Source: Alphaproteobacteria bacterium
GTDB taxonomy: Bacteria; Pseudomonadota; Alphaproteobacteria; UBA2966
Length of the DNA stretch: 42,153 nt
Assembly (NCBI GenBank): GCA_021296255.1
Contig: JAGWAU010000044.1
Coordinates: forward strand, 1 to 42,153
Reading direction: 5' to 3'
This document shows, in pieces, positions 35,651 through 42,153 of the stretch. The notes under the pieces were generated by a model, which was not told the DNA's origin, made no database searches, and was given only the letters and a program-made list of their open reading frames with translations. Position numbers and translations under genes: made by a program. The number at the start of each line of letters is the position of its first letter. Within the stretch, counting starts at the first letter, position 1.

Positions 35651-36142
35651 ATGTTTGGATGGGTCCGGCGACGTCGCGTGCTGGGCATGTGGGCGATGTT
35701 GGTGCTTGCCGCGCTGAGTCCGGTCCCCGGGCATTCGGGGGCACCGGGGGCGGCGACCTCGGAGGTGGTGATCGTCTCCGAGAGCGGCGAGCACCGATTC
35801 GGGGTCGAAGTCGCGCGCACGTCCGAGGAGCAGGCTCGCGGCCTGATGTACCGCCGGCGTCTCGAACCCGACGCGGGGATGCTGTTCGAATACGGTCGCC
35901 CGCGGAACATAGCCATGTGGATGCGCAACACCTACATTCCGCTCGATATGATCTTCATCGGCGCCGACTGGCGGATCACGCGCATCGCGGAACGGACGGT
36001 GCCGCTGTCGTTGACGACGGTGGCGTCCGAAGGGCCGGTTCGCGCCGTGCTCGAGGTCAACGCCGGGACGGCGTCACGACTCGGTATCCGCCCCGGGGAC
36101 CGCGTGATCTACCACGGCTCCGGCTCGGGCAGATCCCGTTGA
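35651..36142 (+). CDS. DUF192 family exported protein
   Basis: A 163-residue protein. An arginine-rich start and hydrophobic stretch (VLGMWAMLVLAALS) form a signal peptide or anchor, with cleavage possible near residue 35. The DUF192 domain follows: ARTSEEQARGLMYRRRL, GMLFEYGRPRNIAMWMRNT and IPLDMIFIGADWRITRI. The family is conserved but has no proven biochemical activity. No strong ribosome binding site precedes ATG 35651, but the upstream frame has no family residues. The thioesterase gene follows 16 bases later. Confidence 0.87.
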   Translation: MFGWVRRRRVLGMWAMLVLAALSPVPGHSGAPGAATSEVVIVSESGEHRFGVEVARTSEEQARGLMYRRRLEPDAGMLFEYGRPRNIAMWMRNTYIPLDMIFIGADWRITRIAERTVPLSLTTVASEGPVRAVLEVNAGTASRLGIRPGDRVIYHGSGSGRSR

Positions 36143-36158
36143 CGGGACGGACGGCGGC

Positions 36159-36587
36159 ATGGTCGACGCGTGGGAGATCCCTGCCGGATTCGCGCCGATC
36201 GGCGAGCTCTCGTCGTTCGGCCGGCTCATCGGGCCCGTTTACGAACGTCTGGAGGACGACGGAACTCTCGTGCGGGCGCTCAGGGTCGAGGACAAGCACA
36301 CGAACCTCGGTGGCGTGGTCCACGGCGGCGTGCTGATGTCCTTTGCCGACGTCATACTCGGCACCGTCAGCTACCGCCACGCCGCCCGCCCGGGGGCGAG
36401 CATCCGCATGGTTTCGGACTTCGTTGCGCCCGCGCGTGTCGGCGATTGGCTCGAGGGGCGCGGCGAGGTGACCAAGGCGACGCGCTCGATCGTTTTCGCC
36501 GTCGGGGAACTGACCGTCGACGGGCGGACCATTCTGACGATGTCGGGTACCTACAAGCTTCGCGGTGAGTCCCGGCAAACCGATTGA
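36159..36587 (+). CDS. PaaI-type hotdog-fold thioesterase
   Basis: A 142-residue hotdog protein. The active-site segment is NLGGVVHGGVLMSFAD, with N49, H55-G-G and D64, as in PaaI/acyl-CoA thioesterase members. It would hydrolyse an acyl- or aryl-CoA thioester in the cytosol; the substrate is unknown. It probably shares a transcript with the DUF192 gene and is followed by the hairpin at 36596-36620. Confidence 0.9.
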   Translation: MVDAWEIPAGFAPIGELSSFGRLIGPVYERLEDDGTLVRALRVEDKHTNLGGVVHGGVLMSFADVILGTVSYRHAARPGASIRMVSDFVAPARVGDWLEGRGEVTKATRSIVFAVGELTVDGRTILTMSGTYKLRGESRQTD

Positions 36588-36595
36588 AATCCCTT

Positions 36596-36620
36596 GGGTT
36601 CGGACCCGAGGTCCGACCCC
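36596..36620 (+). terminator. GGTCCGACCCC hairpin after the thioesterase gene
   Basis: GGGTTCGGACC-cga-GGTCCGACCCC is an 11-bp inverted repeat with one mismatch, eight bases past the stop. It has the same arms as the element at 32779-32802. A terminator role is likely although no long T-run follows. Confidence 0.55.
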
Positions 36621-36677
36621 GTTGCCTTGCCGCACGATCCGAGTTGGTGTATCTCGGCGTCGAGGCGTTGCGTTTCG

Positions 36678-36754
36678 CGGGGAGTAGCTCAGCCTGGTAG
36701 AGCACCGGCTTTGGGAGCCGGGGGCCGCTGGTTCGAATCCAGTCTCCCCGACCA
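36678..36754 (+). tRNA. tRNA-Pro (anticodon TGG)
   Basis: The acceptor stem CGGGGAG/CTCCCCG, the anticodon stem CCGGC/GCCGG with loop TTTGGGA (anticodon TGG), and the T arm GCTGG-TTCGAAT-CCAGT all fold. The 3' end is A then encoded CCA. It is 42 bases before the complex I accessory gene. Confidence 0.96.
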
Positions 36755-36796
36755 GGTTCGAGGCGCCGGGGTTTCATGTGGATGAGGTTCTTCTCG

Positions 36797-37090
36797 ATGC
36801 AGGCAAGGATATATCGACCCACCCGGACGGCGATGCAGTCGGGTCAGGCCAAGACCAAGGGCTGGGTCGTGCGGTTCGAGCCCAAGGCGGCGCGGCGCAT
36901 CGACCCGCTGATGGGCTGGACGTCGTCGTCGGACACGGATCAGCAGGTGACGATGCGGTTTCCCACCCGCGAGGCGGCCGTTGCCTATTGCGAGAAGCAC
37001 GGTATCGAATATCAGGTGCAGGAACCCCGCCGGCGCAAGTTCAAGACGAAGTCCTATTCGGACAACTTCCGCTACGACGCGGTGAGATAG
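36797..37090 (+). CDS. NDUFS4-type complex I accessory subunit
   Basis: A 97-residue protein of the ETC complex I subunit (NDUFS4/18-kDa) family. It reads MQARIYRPTRTAMQSGQAKT at the start, then DPLMGWTSSSDTDQQVTMRF, the diagnostic EAAVAYCEKHGIEYQV segment, and KSYSDNFRYD. It is an accessory subunit of NADH:ubiquinone oxidoreductase at the matrix/cytosolic arm, shared by alphaproteobacteria and mitochondria. The start was set at ATG 36797, since the seven upstream residues are not family-like. It lies between tRNA-Pro and tRNA-Arg. Confidence 0.92.
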   Translation: MQARIYRPTRTAMQSGQAKTKGWVVRFEPKAARRIDPLMGWTSSSDTDQQVTMRFPTREAAVAYCEKHGIEYQVQEPRRRKFKTKSYSDNFRYDAVR

Positions 37091-37143
37091 GCGAATTCTT
37101 GCGCCGGCGCGGGACGGTCTGCGCTACACTCCCGTCACCCAGC

Positions 37144-37220
37144 GACCCCGTAGCTCAATGGAACAGAGCATCGGCCTTCTAAGCCGAGGGTTGCAGGTTC
37201 GAGTCCTGCCGGGGTCGCCA
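37144..37220 (+). tRNA. tRNA-Arg (anticodon TCT)
   Basis: The acceptor GACCCCG pairs with CGGGGTC, the anticodon stem TCGGC/GCCGA holds loop CTTCTAA (anticodon TCT), and the T arm is GCAGG-TTCGAGT-CCTGC. The discriminator is G and CCA is encoded. Confidence 0.95.
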
Positions 37221-37331
37221 CCCCATACTTTATTCAGTCGGAATCTCTGAAGATTTTCTCGATGACAGATACACCCTGGCGACTCGGATCCTCGGGTGAC
37301 GGCGAGACGGCAGCGATGACCGCACCACAGG

Positions 37332-38135
37332 TCACTTGTTGCGGGCGGGACCTCCCCGGACGGGGATGAACAGGCTTGCGACGAATATCGCGCTCGCGAC
37401 CAGCACGATAGCCGGCCCGGCTGGAATGTCCCACTCCAGCGATCCGAATAGGCCGGCGACGACGGCTACGACTCCAATCGCCGTCGACGCCACTGCCATC
37501 TGCTCAGGTGTGGCTGCCATGCGGCGCGCAGCGGCTGCTGGAATGATCACGAGCGCCACGACCAGCAGCATGCCTACGATCTTCATGCCCACTGCAATCA
37601 CCGCGGCGAGCAGAAACAGGAGCAGGAGGCGTACCCGTTCAACCGGCACGCCGTCCACTACGGCAAGATCCTTATTGACGACCAGAGCGAGCAGGTTGCG
37701 CCACTGCCAGGCGAGGGTTGTGGTGACGATGGCGGCGGTTCCGAAGATGAGCCAAAGGTCGACCATGCCCACCGAGAGGATATCGCCGAAGAGATAGCCG
37801 ATCAGATCGACCCGCAACCGTTCCATGAATGCGACGACGACAAGGCCCGCGGCAAAGACCGCGTGGGCCAGCACCCCGAGCAGGGCGTCAACGGAAAGGG
37901 ACCGCTGGCGTTCCAGAAGGACCAGGCATCCGGCGAGCAGGAGACACATTGCGAAGACTGCCAGGGTCGGCTCGATATCGAGCAGAAAGCCAAGAGCGAT
38001 CCCGAGGAGCACCGCATGGGCAAGCGCCGTGCCGAAATACGCCATGCGCCGCCACACCACGAAGCACCCGACCGGACCGGCCGCGAGCGCCGCCCCGATC
38101 CCGCCGCCGAGCGCGCGCAGAAAGAAGTCCTCCAT
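37332..38135 (-). CDS. znuB: Zinc ABC transporter permease ZnuB
   Basis: A 267-residue inner-membrane permease of the ABC-3 metal family with about eight helices. Typical segments are MAYFGTALAHAVLLGIALGF, SVDALLGVLAHAVFAAGLVV, FLLAAVIAVGMKIVGMLLV and IIPAAAARRMA. The start ATG overlaps the znuC stop as TGATG, so the two are coupled. The substrate is zinc or manganese by family; the His-rich binding protein and the Zur-like site next to it favour zinc. Confidence 0.93.
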   Translation of the reverse strand: MEDFFLRALGGGIGAALAAGPVGCFVVWRRMAYFGTALAHAVLLGIALGFLLDIEPTLAVFAMCLLLAGCLVLLERQRSLSVDALLGVLAHAVFAAGLVVVAFMERLRVDLIGYLFGDILSVGMVDLWLIFGTAAIVTTTLAWQWRNLLALVVNKDLAVVDGVPVERVRLLLLFLLAAVIAVGMKIVGMLLVVALVIIPAAAARRMAATPEQMAVASTAIGVVAVVAGLFGSLEWDIPAGPAIVLVASAIFVASLFIPVRGGPARNK

Positions 38136-38950
38136 CACGGATGCTGGCCGGATGTATGAGATCCCTCCGATGCACCGGAGCCGATCGACAGCGGCTCGCC
38201 AAGCGCGTCGTGGCGGTGGTCGTGCAAGTGCCGGTAGATCGCGAGCGTGTCCGACAAGTGTGGACCAAAAAGAGAGATGAACTCGGGGTCGCGCAGCACC
38301 ATCTGCGGCTGGCCCGTGCAACACACGTGCCGGTTGAGGCACACCACGGTATCCGTCGCGGCCATGACCAGATGGAGATCGTGCGAGACCAGGAGCACCC
38401 CGCAGCCGTAGCGATCCCGAATCGTCGCGATCAGCCGATAGAGATCGCTCTGACTGGTGACGTCGACACCCGCCAGCGGCTCGTCGAGAACGAGCAGACC
38501 AGGCTCGCGCAGCAGCGCCCGTGCGAGCAGCACGCGTTGCATTTCCCCACCGGAGATCTCCGCCAGCGGATAATCGAGAATGGCATCGGCACCGACCTCG
38601 TCGAGCATAGCTTCGAGCTTCTCGCGCGGCGCCGGTGCGCCAAGGGTCAGAAAACGCTGCACCGTCATCGGCAGGATCGGGTCGCGGTGTACGTGCTGCG
38701 GAGAATAGCCGATGCGCAGGCCGGGAGCGCGCACTATCTTGCCGAGATCCGGCCGGATGATACCGAGTATGGCGCGGATGAGCGTCGATTTGCCGGCGCC
38801 GTTGAGCCCGACCAAGGTCACGATCTCTCCGGCGCGGACCTTGAGGTCTACCGCGTCGAGTACGTTCCGCCGCCCAAAGCTCACGCTTACTCCCTGTGCC
38901 TCGACGAGCGGCATGGGTTGCTCGGCGTCACCGGACGGCGTGGGAGTCAT
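38135..38950 (-). CDS. znuC: Zinc ABC transporter ATPase ZnuC
   Basis: A 271-residue ATPase. Walker A is GLNGAGKST at 48-56, the signature SGGEMQ is at 133-138, Walker B is LVLDEP at 153-158 and the switch histidine is in LLVSHDLHLVM. The C-terminus is histidine-rich (HLHDHRHD), as in ZnuC, and may sense metal. The start was set at ATG 38950, preceded by AAGGA at good spacing. It is transcribed with znuB, divergently from znuA. Confidence 0.94.
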   Translation of the reverse strand: MTPTPSGDAEQPMPLVEAQGVSVSFGRRNVLDAVDLKVRAGEIVTLVGLNGAGKSTLIRAILGIIRPDLGKIVRAPGLRIGYSPQHVHRDPILPMTVQRFLTLGAPAPREKLEAMLDEVGADAILDYPLAEISGGEMQRVLLARALLREPGLLVLDEPLAGVDVTSQSDLYRLIATIRDRYGCGVLLVSHDLHLVMAATDTVVCLNRHVCCTGQPQMVLRDPEFISLFGPHLSDTLAIYRHLHDHRHDALGEPLSIGSGASEGSHTSGQHP

Positions 38951-39346
38951 AGGGAAATCCTTGGGCACCACCAAGTGACGTTTCCCGTGCTTGGCCCATT
39001 GGTCTTCACGAGCGGTGCCGTCTCCAGGGTATCAGCGGACGCGTCGCCGATTATGGACGGCTCTCTTGGAGGAGAGCATTGTAAAAACCTCTATATCATA
39101 TAACATTACTAATCAAGGGTCGTTTGCCCGAGGCTGCGTTTGGCTCTGCTCAACAACGTGATGAGGCTCGAAACCGACCGTTTCGTTCCATATGGAGAGC
39201 CGACGTCTCGATGGTCTGAGACGGACGGGGCTCCGCGTGTTCTGCCTGTCGCACGATCATTCAAGGTCACTGGCTTCCGGAATCCGGCGATGCGTTCTGT
39301 TGGACAACTATCGCTCTCGCTCGGCCATCGATAAGGGAATCTAACC
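38951..39346. other. Divergent znuCB/znuA intergenic region
   Basis: These 396 bases hold no convincing gene. A short AT-rich island near 39080-39115 contains the Zur-like site. The plus-strand stretch 39120-39340 has an open frame of 64 codons without a recognisable product. AAGGGA lies ahead of the znuA start. Confidence 0.5.
39091..39109. promoter_or_regulatory. Zur-box-like site
   Basis: The sequence read on the minus strand begins GTAATGTTATATGATATAG. The left half GTAATGTTATA matches the alphaproteobacterial Zur half-site, while the right half is degraded. It lies in the only AT-rich stretch between divergent zinc-import genes, where a zinc-responsive repressor would act. Confidence 0.55.
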
Positions 39347-40285
39347 ATGCGTAAAGCACTCGTTTTCGCCGTTCTCTGCGCCCTCGCCGTCGTGCACGCA
39401 CCGGACGCGCGCGCGGCCGATGTCGTAGTGAGTCTCAAACCGATCCATTCCTTGGTCGCCGGCGTAATGGGTGAAGCCGGTAAGCCCCGGCTGCTGCTCA
39501 GGGGCGCCGCGTCGCCTCACACCTACCAGATGCGCCCCTCCGAGGCTCGGGCGCTGAGCGAGGCGGAACTGATCGTCTGGATCGGCGAAGCCATGGAGAC
39601 CTTCCTCGAACGCCCCATCGCGAATCTTGGATCCAAGGCCAAGATCGTGACCCTGCACGAGGCGGCGGGGCTAAGATTGCTGCCCAATCGCGAAGGCGGG
39701 ATATGGGACGACGACCATTTGGAGGCCCACGTCGACGAGCACGAGGACCACGGCCATGACCATGGCGAGTTCAACATGCATATCTGGCTCGACCCCTCCA
39801 ATGCTCGCCGTATTGTCGACGTCATCGCCGACGCGCTCACTCGCTTGGACCCCGACCGTGCTGGGACCTATCGCGGCAACGCGGAGGTGATGCGAGACCG
39901 CATCGCCGCCCTGGAATCGTCGCTTCGAAACCGGTTGGCGCCCGTGCGCCGGCATGCGTTCATCGTATTCCACGATGCCTACCAGTATTTCGAGTTTTCG
40001 TTCGGGCTCAACGGCAAGGGAGCCGTCTCTCTCGACCCGGCCCGCCCGCCGGGCGCAAAACGGCTCGCCGAACTGCGTGCCGCTCTCGACGAGCACGATG
40101 TCCGCTGCATGTTTACCGAACCGCAGTTTGAGTCGGGCCTGGTCCGGACTGTGGCCGAGGGAACTGGAATCCGGACTGCGGCTCTCGACCCGCTCGGTGT
40201 CGACGTTGAGCCTGGCCTGGACGCTTGGTTCAAGATCATGCGTGGTCTGGGCGATGCGGTCTCGGAATGTCTCGGTGAGGGTTGA
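39347..40285 (+). CDS. znuA: Zinc-binding periplasmic protein ZnuA
   Basis: A 312-residue cluster A-I binding protein. A signal peptide ends near ARA-AD at residue 24. Metal ligands by position are H58 (SPHTYQMRPSEAR), H145 (MHIWLDP) and H209 (FHDAYQYFE). A histidine/acidic loop at 124-139 contains H124, H128, H132, H135, H137 and H139, the hallmark of ZnuA rather than a manganese protein. It delivers zinc to ZnuBC. The start follows AAGGGA. Confidence 0.95.
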   Translation: MRKALVFAVLCALAVVHAPDARAADVVVSLKPIHSLVAGVMGEAGKPRLLLRGAASPHTYQMRPSEARALSEAELIVWIGEAMETFLERPIANLGSKAKIVTLHEAAGLRLLPNREGGIWDDDHLEAHVDEHEDHGHDHGEFNMHIWLDPSNARRIVDVIADALTRLDPDRAGTYRGNAEVMRDRIAALESSLRNRLAPVRRHAFIVFHDAYQYFEFSFGLNGKGAVSLDPARPPGAKRLAELRAALDEHDVRCMFTEPQFESGLVRTVAEGTGIRTAALDPLGVDVEPGLDAWFKIMRGLGDAVSECLGEG

Positions 40286-40579
40286 CCGCCTCCAGAGTTC
40301 CATCATCACGGTCCACTGGGTGAAGCGGCTCCTTCCACCGCCCGAAGAAACCTTATCTTGAGAGGCTCCGACGCGAAGTTCGGCCTGAACGGCGACCTCC
40401 CTGCATCATCTGGAGCATGGAGTTGCCGTATGAGCGGTTTCGAGGAGCGCTACTTCCGGTAGGATCGTGCTCTGGTCCGTCCGCTGACGCTGCCGGCAAC
40501 GTATCGTTTCGAGCTGTTCGGAAGCCGGCGGGCCATGGCTGTCTCGTCATTCTGGTGCTCCTGGTCATCCATGCGGCAC
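40286..40579. other. Intergenic region after znuA
   Basis: These 294 bases lie between the convergent ends of znuA and the Na/Pi cotransporter gene. No gene, hairpin with a T-run or repeat was recognised. Confidence 0.4.
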
Positions 40580-41728
40580 TTAGGACAGCCATATATTGGC
40601 CAACACGAGCAGTCCTGGAACGCCGAAAAATACACAGAGGATGTATGCGACGGCCAACCCTCGCCGCTCACTCCCGAGCCGTGCAATCCACTCGGCTCCC
40701 GCTACCGGAATTCCTCTCAGCCAAGGGACACTGTAAATGACGACAACGCCCAGCAGATTGTAGAGAAAGTGCGCAATTGCGATTTGGTGCGCGACGGCGT
40801 GGGTAGCGCCCGTGATCGCCATGGCCGCCAGAAGCGCCGTAATTGTCGTCCCGATGTTGGCGCCAAGCGTGAAGGGGTAGGCGTGACGAAGCCCGATCAC
40901 ACCGCTACCCGCCAAAGGCACGATGATGCTTGTGGTCGTCGAGGACGATTGCACCAGCACCGTAACCAGAGTGCCGGAAAATATGCCGGTTACCGGACCC
41001 CTGCCGACGGCTGCCTGGAGGAAGTTCCGGGCCTTGCCCACGAATACCATTTTCAGCGCATTCCCGAGATACATGATCGACAGCAGGATGAGCGCGATTC
41101 CTCCGACAATCAGAGCCGAACCGGCCCACAGTTCGGGGAGCGAAGACGTCAGCGACTCGGCGAAGCGGGTACCGGCACCGACGATGGCCTTCACCACGCC
41201 CTTTCCCGAAGCATCGGCAGTCCCGATGTTCTCGATGAAATGGGTCGCGGCGCCGCTCAGTTTTTCAAGGACACCGAACGCGAGTTCCAGCGGCAGGAAT
41301 ATCAGGATGCTGAGAAGATTGAAGAAGTCGTGAATGGTGGCGGCCGCAAATGCATTTCTGAATTCCCCGGGTCGCTTCATGTGACCGAAACTGACCAGCG
41401 TGTTGGTTACCGTCGTCCCGACATTGGCGCCCATTACCATGGGTATTGCTACGGCGATTGGCATTCCCCCCGCTACGAGACCGACGATGATGGACGTAAC
41501 GGTGCTGGAAGATTGGATCAAGGCGGTCGCCAGTATTCCGAGAACCAGTCCGATGAACGGGTTCGTCGCAAACGTGAACAGAGTTTCCACACCCTCCACA
41601 TCGCCGAATACTTGACGAAAGCCCTTGCCGATCACGCCGACCGCCACCAGCAGCACGTATACACCCACGACGAGAATGAACCAGGAAACGACCCTCGACC
41701 GGATGGCTGTTCGTTTTTCTGGTGCCAT
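40580..41728 (-). CDS. Na/Pi cotransporter family protein
   Basis: A 382-residue membrane protein of the PNaS/NptA family, importing phosphate with sodium. The two inverted repeats each carry the family signature: LIQSSSTVTSIIVG (QSSST at 72-76) and LVQSSSTTTSIIVP (QSSST at 260-264). Each is followed by a GAN-GTT motif (GANVGTT, GANIGTT). No PhoU-like C-terminal domain is present. The start MAPEKRTAIRS precedes the first helix. It is transcribed in the same direction as the small membrane protein upstream, with 78 bases between them. Confidence 0.92.
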   Translation of the reverse strand: MAPEKRTAIRSRVVSWFILVVGVYVLLVAVGVIGKGFRQVFGDVEGVETLFTFATNPFIGLVLGILATALIQSSSTVTSIIVGLVAGGMPIAVAIPMVMGANVGTTVTNTLVSFGHMKRPGEFRNAFAAATIHDFFNLLSILIFLPLELAFGVLEKLSGAATHFIENIGTADASGKGVVKAIVGAGTRFAESLTSSLPELWAGSALIVGGIALILLSIMYLGNALKMVFVGKARNFLQAAVGRGPVTGIFSGTLVTVLVQSSSTTTSIIVPLAGSGVIGLRHAYPFTLGANIGTTITALLAAMAITGATHAVAHQIAIAHFLYNLLGVVVIYSVPWLRGIPVAGAEWIARLGSERRGLAVAYILCVFFGVPGLLVLANIWLS

Positions 41729-41806
41729 TTGCGTAAGAGCCGGTTGTTGCGCGGCTACCCGATCTGCGCGGGCTCGTTGCGATAGGGTGGCGCTGCTCGA
41801 TAACGC

Positions 41807-42130
41807 TTAGAAGAACACTACCAGCAGCGCAATACCGGCCAAGCCGCCGAGGATGAAGCAAGCGGCGCTGACCATGCCGGTCAGGGTGGTCCAGTCGGCG
41901 GTGCGCCAGGTTCGACCTTCGACGTTGAACATGACTTCGGAACGGTCGCCTTTGCCGTCGGCGAAGCGTTTAAGCGCGGTTTCGCTCCCGTGCGCCTCCC
42001 TCACGGAAACGATCGTCACAAGGAACATGGTCAGCGCCGAGGTCAGAATGCCCACGCCGAAGACCATGACGGTTGTGAGCGCGAACCAGTGAAACACGCC
42101 CTCCTGCCCGCCGGTGGTGGAGGTGCTCAT
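41807..42130 (-). CDS. Small membrane protein of unknown function, possibly partial
   Basis: A 107-residue protein with two hydrophobic segments, ALTTVMVFGVGILTSALTMF near the N-terminus and MVSAACFILGGLAGIALLVV at the C-terminus. Between them is a hydrophilic loop (VREAHGSETALKRFADGKGD). I do not recognise the family. The frame remains open to the window edge upstream of ATG 42130 (residues TALIIGF), and no good ribosome binding site is visible, so the true start may lie outside. It may be co-transcribed with the Na/Pi cotransporter. Confidence 0.55.
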   Translation of the reverse strand: MSTSTTGGQEGVFHWFALTTVMVFGVGILTSALTMFLVTIVSVREAHGSETALKRFADGKGDRSEVMFNVEGRTWRTADWTTLTGMVSAACFILGGLAGIALLVVFF

Positions 42131-42153
42131 GAAACCGATGATGAGGGCGGTGC

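Noticed and set aside
39140..39334. A 64-codon frame between the Zur-like site and znuA
   Set aside because: No ribosome binding site or family resemblance; it may just be leader sequence.

Overview
The window looks like a chromosomal segment of a GC-rich alphaproteobacterium, probably Rhodospirillales-like. This is inferred from gene content and not from a marker tree. It carries an NDUFS4-type complex I accessory subunit of the alphaproteobacterial/mitochondrial kind, a DUF192 protein, a MoaB-like/MocA-like fusion protein typical of alphaproteobacteria with molybdenum hydroxylases, and three single tRNA genes. I see no integrase, transposase, phage gene or CRISPR array.

Layout. 1-615: the 3' end of recJ and tRNA-Glu. 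766-5692 (minus): class I fumarase, a cupin protein, an exported protein of unknown function, a Gfo/Idh/MocA oxidoreductase and a glutathione S-transferase. 5896-7431 (plus): an acyl-CoA carboxylase carboxyltransferase subunit with no biotin carboxylase nearby. 7463-8467 (minus): a second Gfo/Idh/MocA oxidoreductase. 8962-13949 (plus): two tandem flavin-containing monooxygenases, a zinc alcohol dehydrogenase and a membrane-anchored alpha/beta hydrolase, which could form an alcohol-to-carbonyl-to-oxygenated-product-to-hydrolysis sequence.

14017-23463 (minus): a form II aerobic CO-dehydrogenase-type molybdenum hydroxylase locus in the order coxG, coxS, coxL, coxM, intrinsic terminator, coxD (MoxR AAA+), coxE (VWA), a split XdhC pair, and the MoaB-like/MocA-like fusion. 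Immediately after it lies the 27-codon stump of an UgpC-type sugar-importer ATPase gene. 23631-24443 (minus): a short-chain dehydrogenase. 24470-31955 (minus): an Mrp/Mnh-type cation/proton antiporter operon in the order E, F, G, MbhD/E-like, B, C, D1, D2, small membrane protein, D3. Two of its genes (mnhB and the small protein gene) read with frameshifts, and the MbhD/E-like gene has no standard start codon at the expected place.

32216-32761 (plus): a double cold-shock-domain protein. 32811-35575 (minus): thiZ-thiX-thiY, a thiamin-precursor importer preceded by a clear TPP riboswitch and a good sigma70-type promoter. 35651-37220 (plus): DUF192 protein, hotdog thioesterase, tRNA-Pro, complex I accessory subunit and tRNA-Arg. 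37332-40285: a divergent zinc importer, znuCB (minus) and znuA (plus), with a Zur-box-like site between them. 40580-42130 (minus): a Na/Pi cotransporter and a small membrane protein near the window edge.

The strongest points for a second look are the truncated UgpC gene at the end of the cox operon, the damaged Mrp operon, the terminator that splits the cox structural genes from the maturation genes, the start-codon hairpin of mnhE, two small families of 3'-end hairpins, and the duplicated monooxygenase cassette. I found no wholly new system that I could defend from sequence alone.
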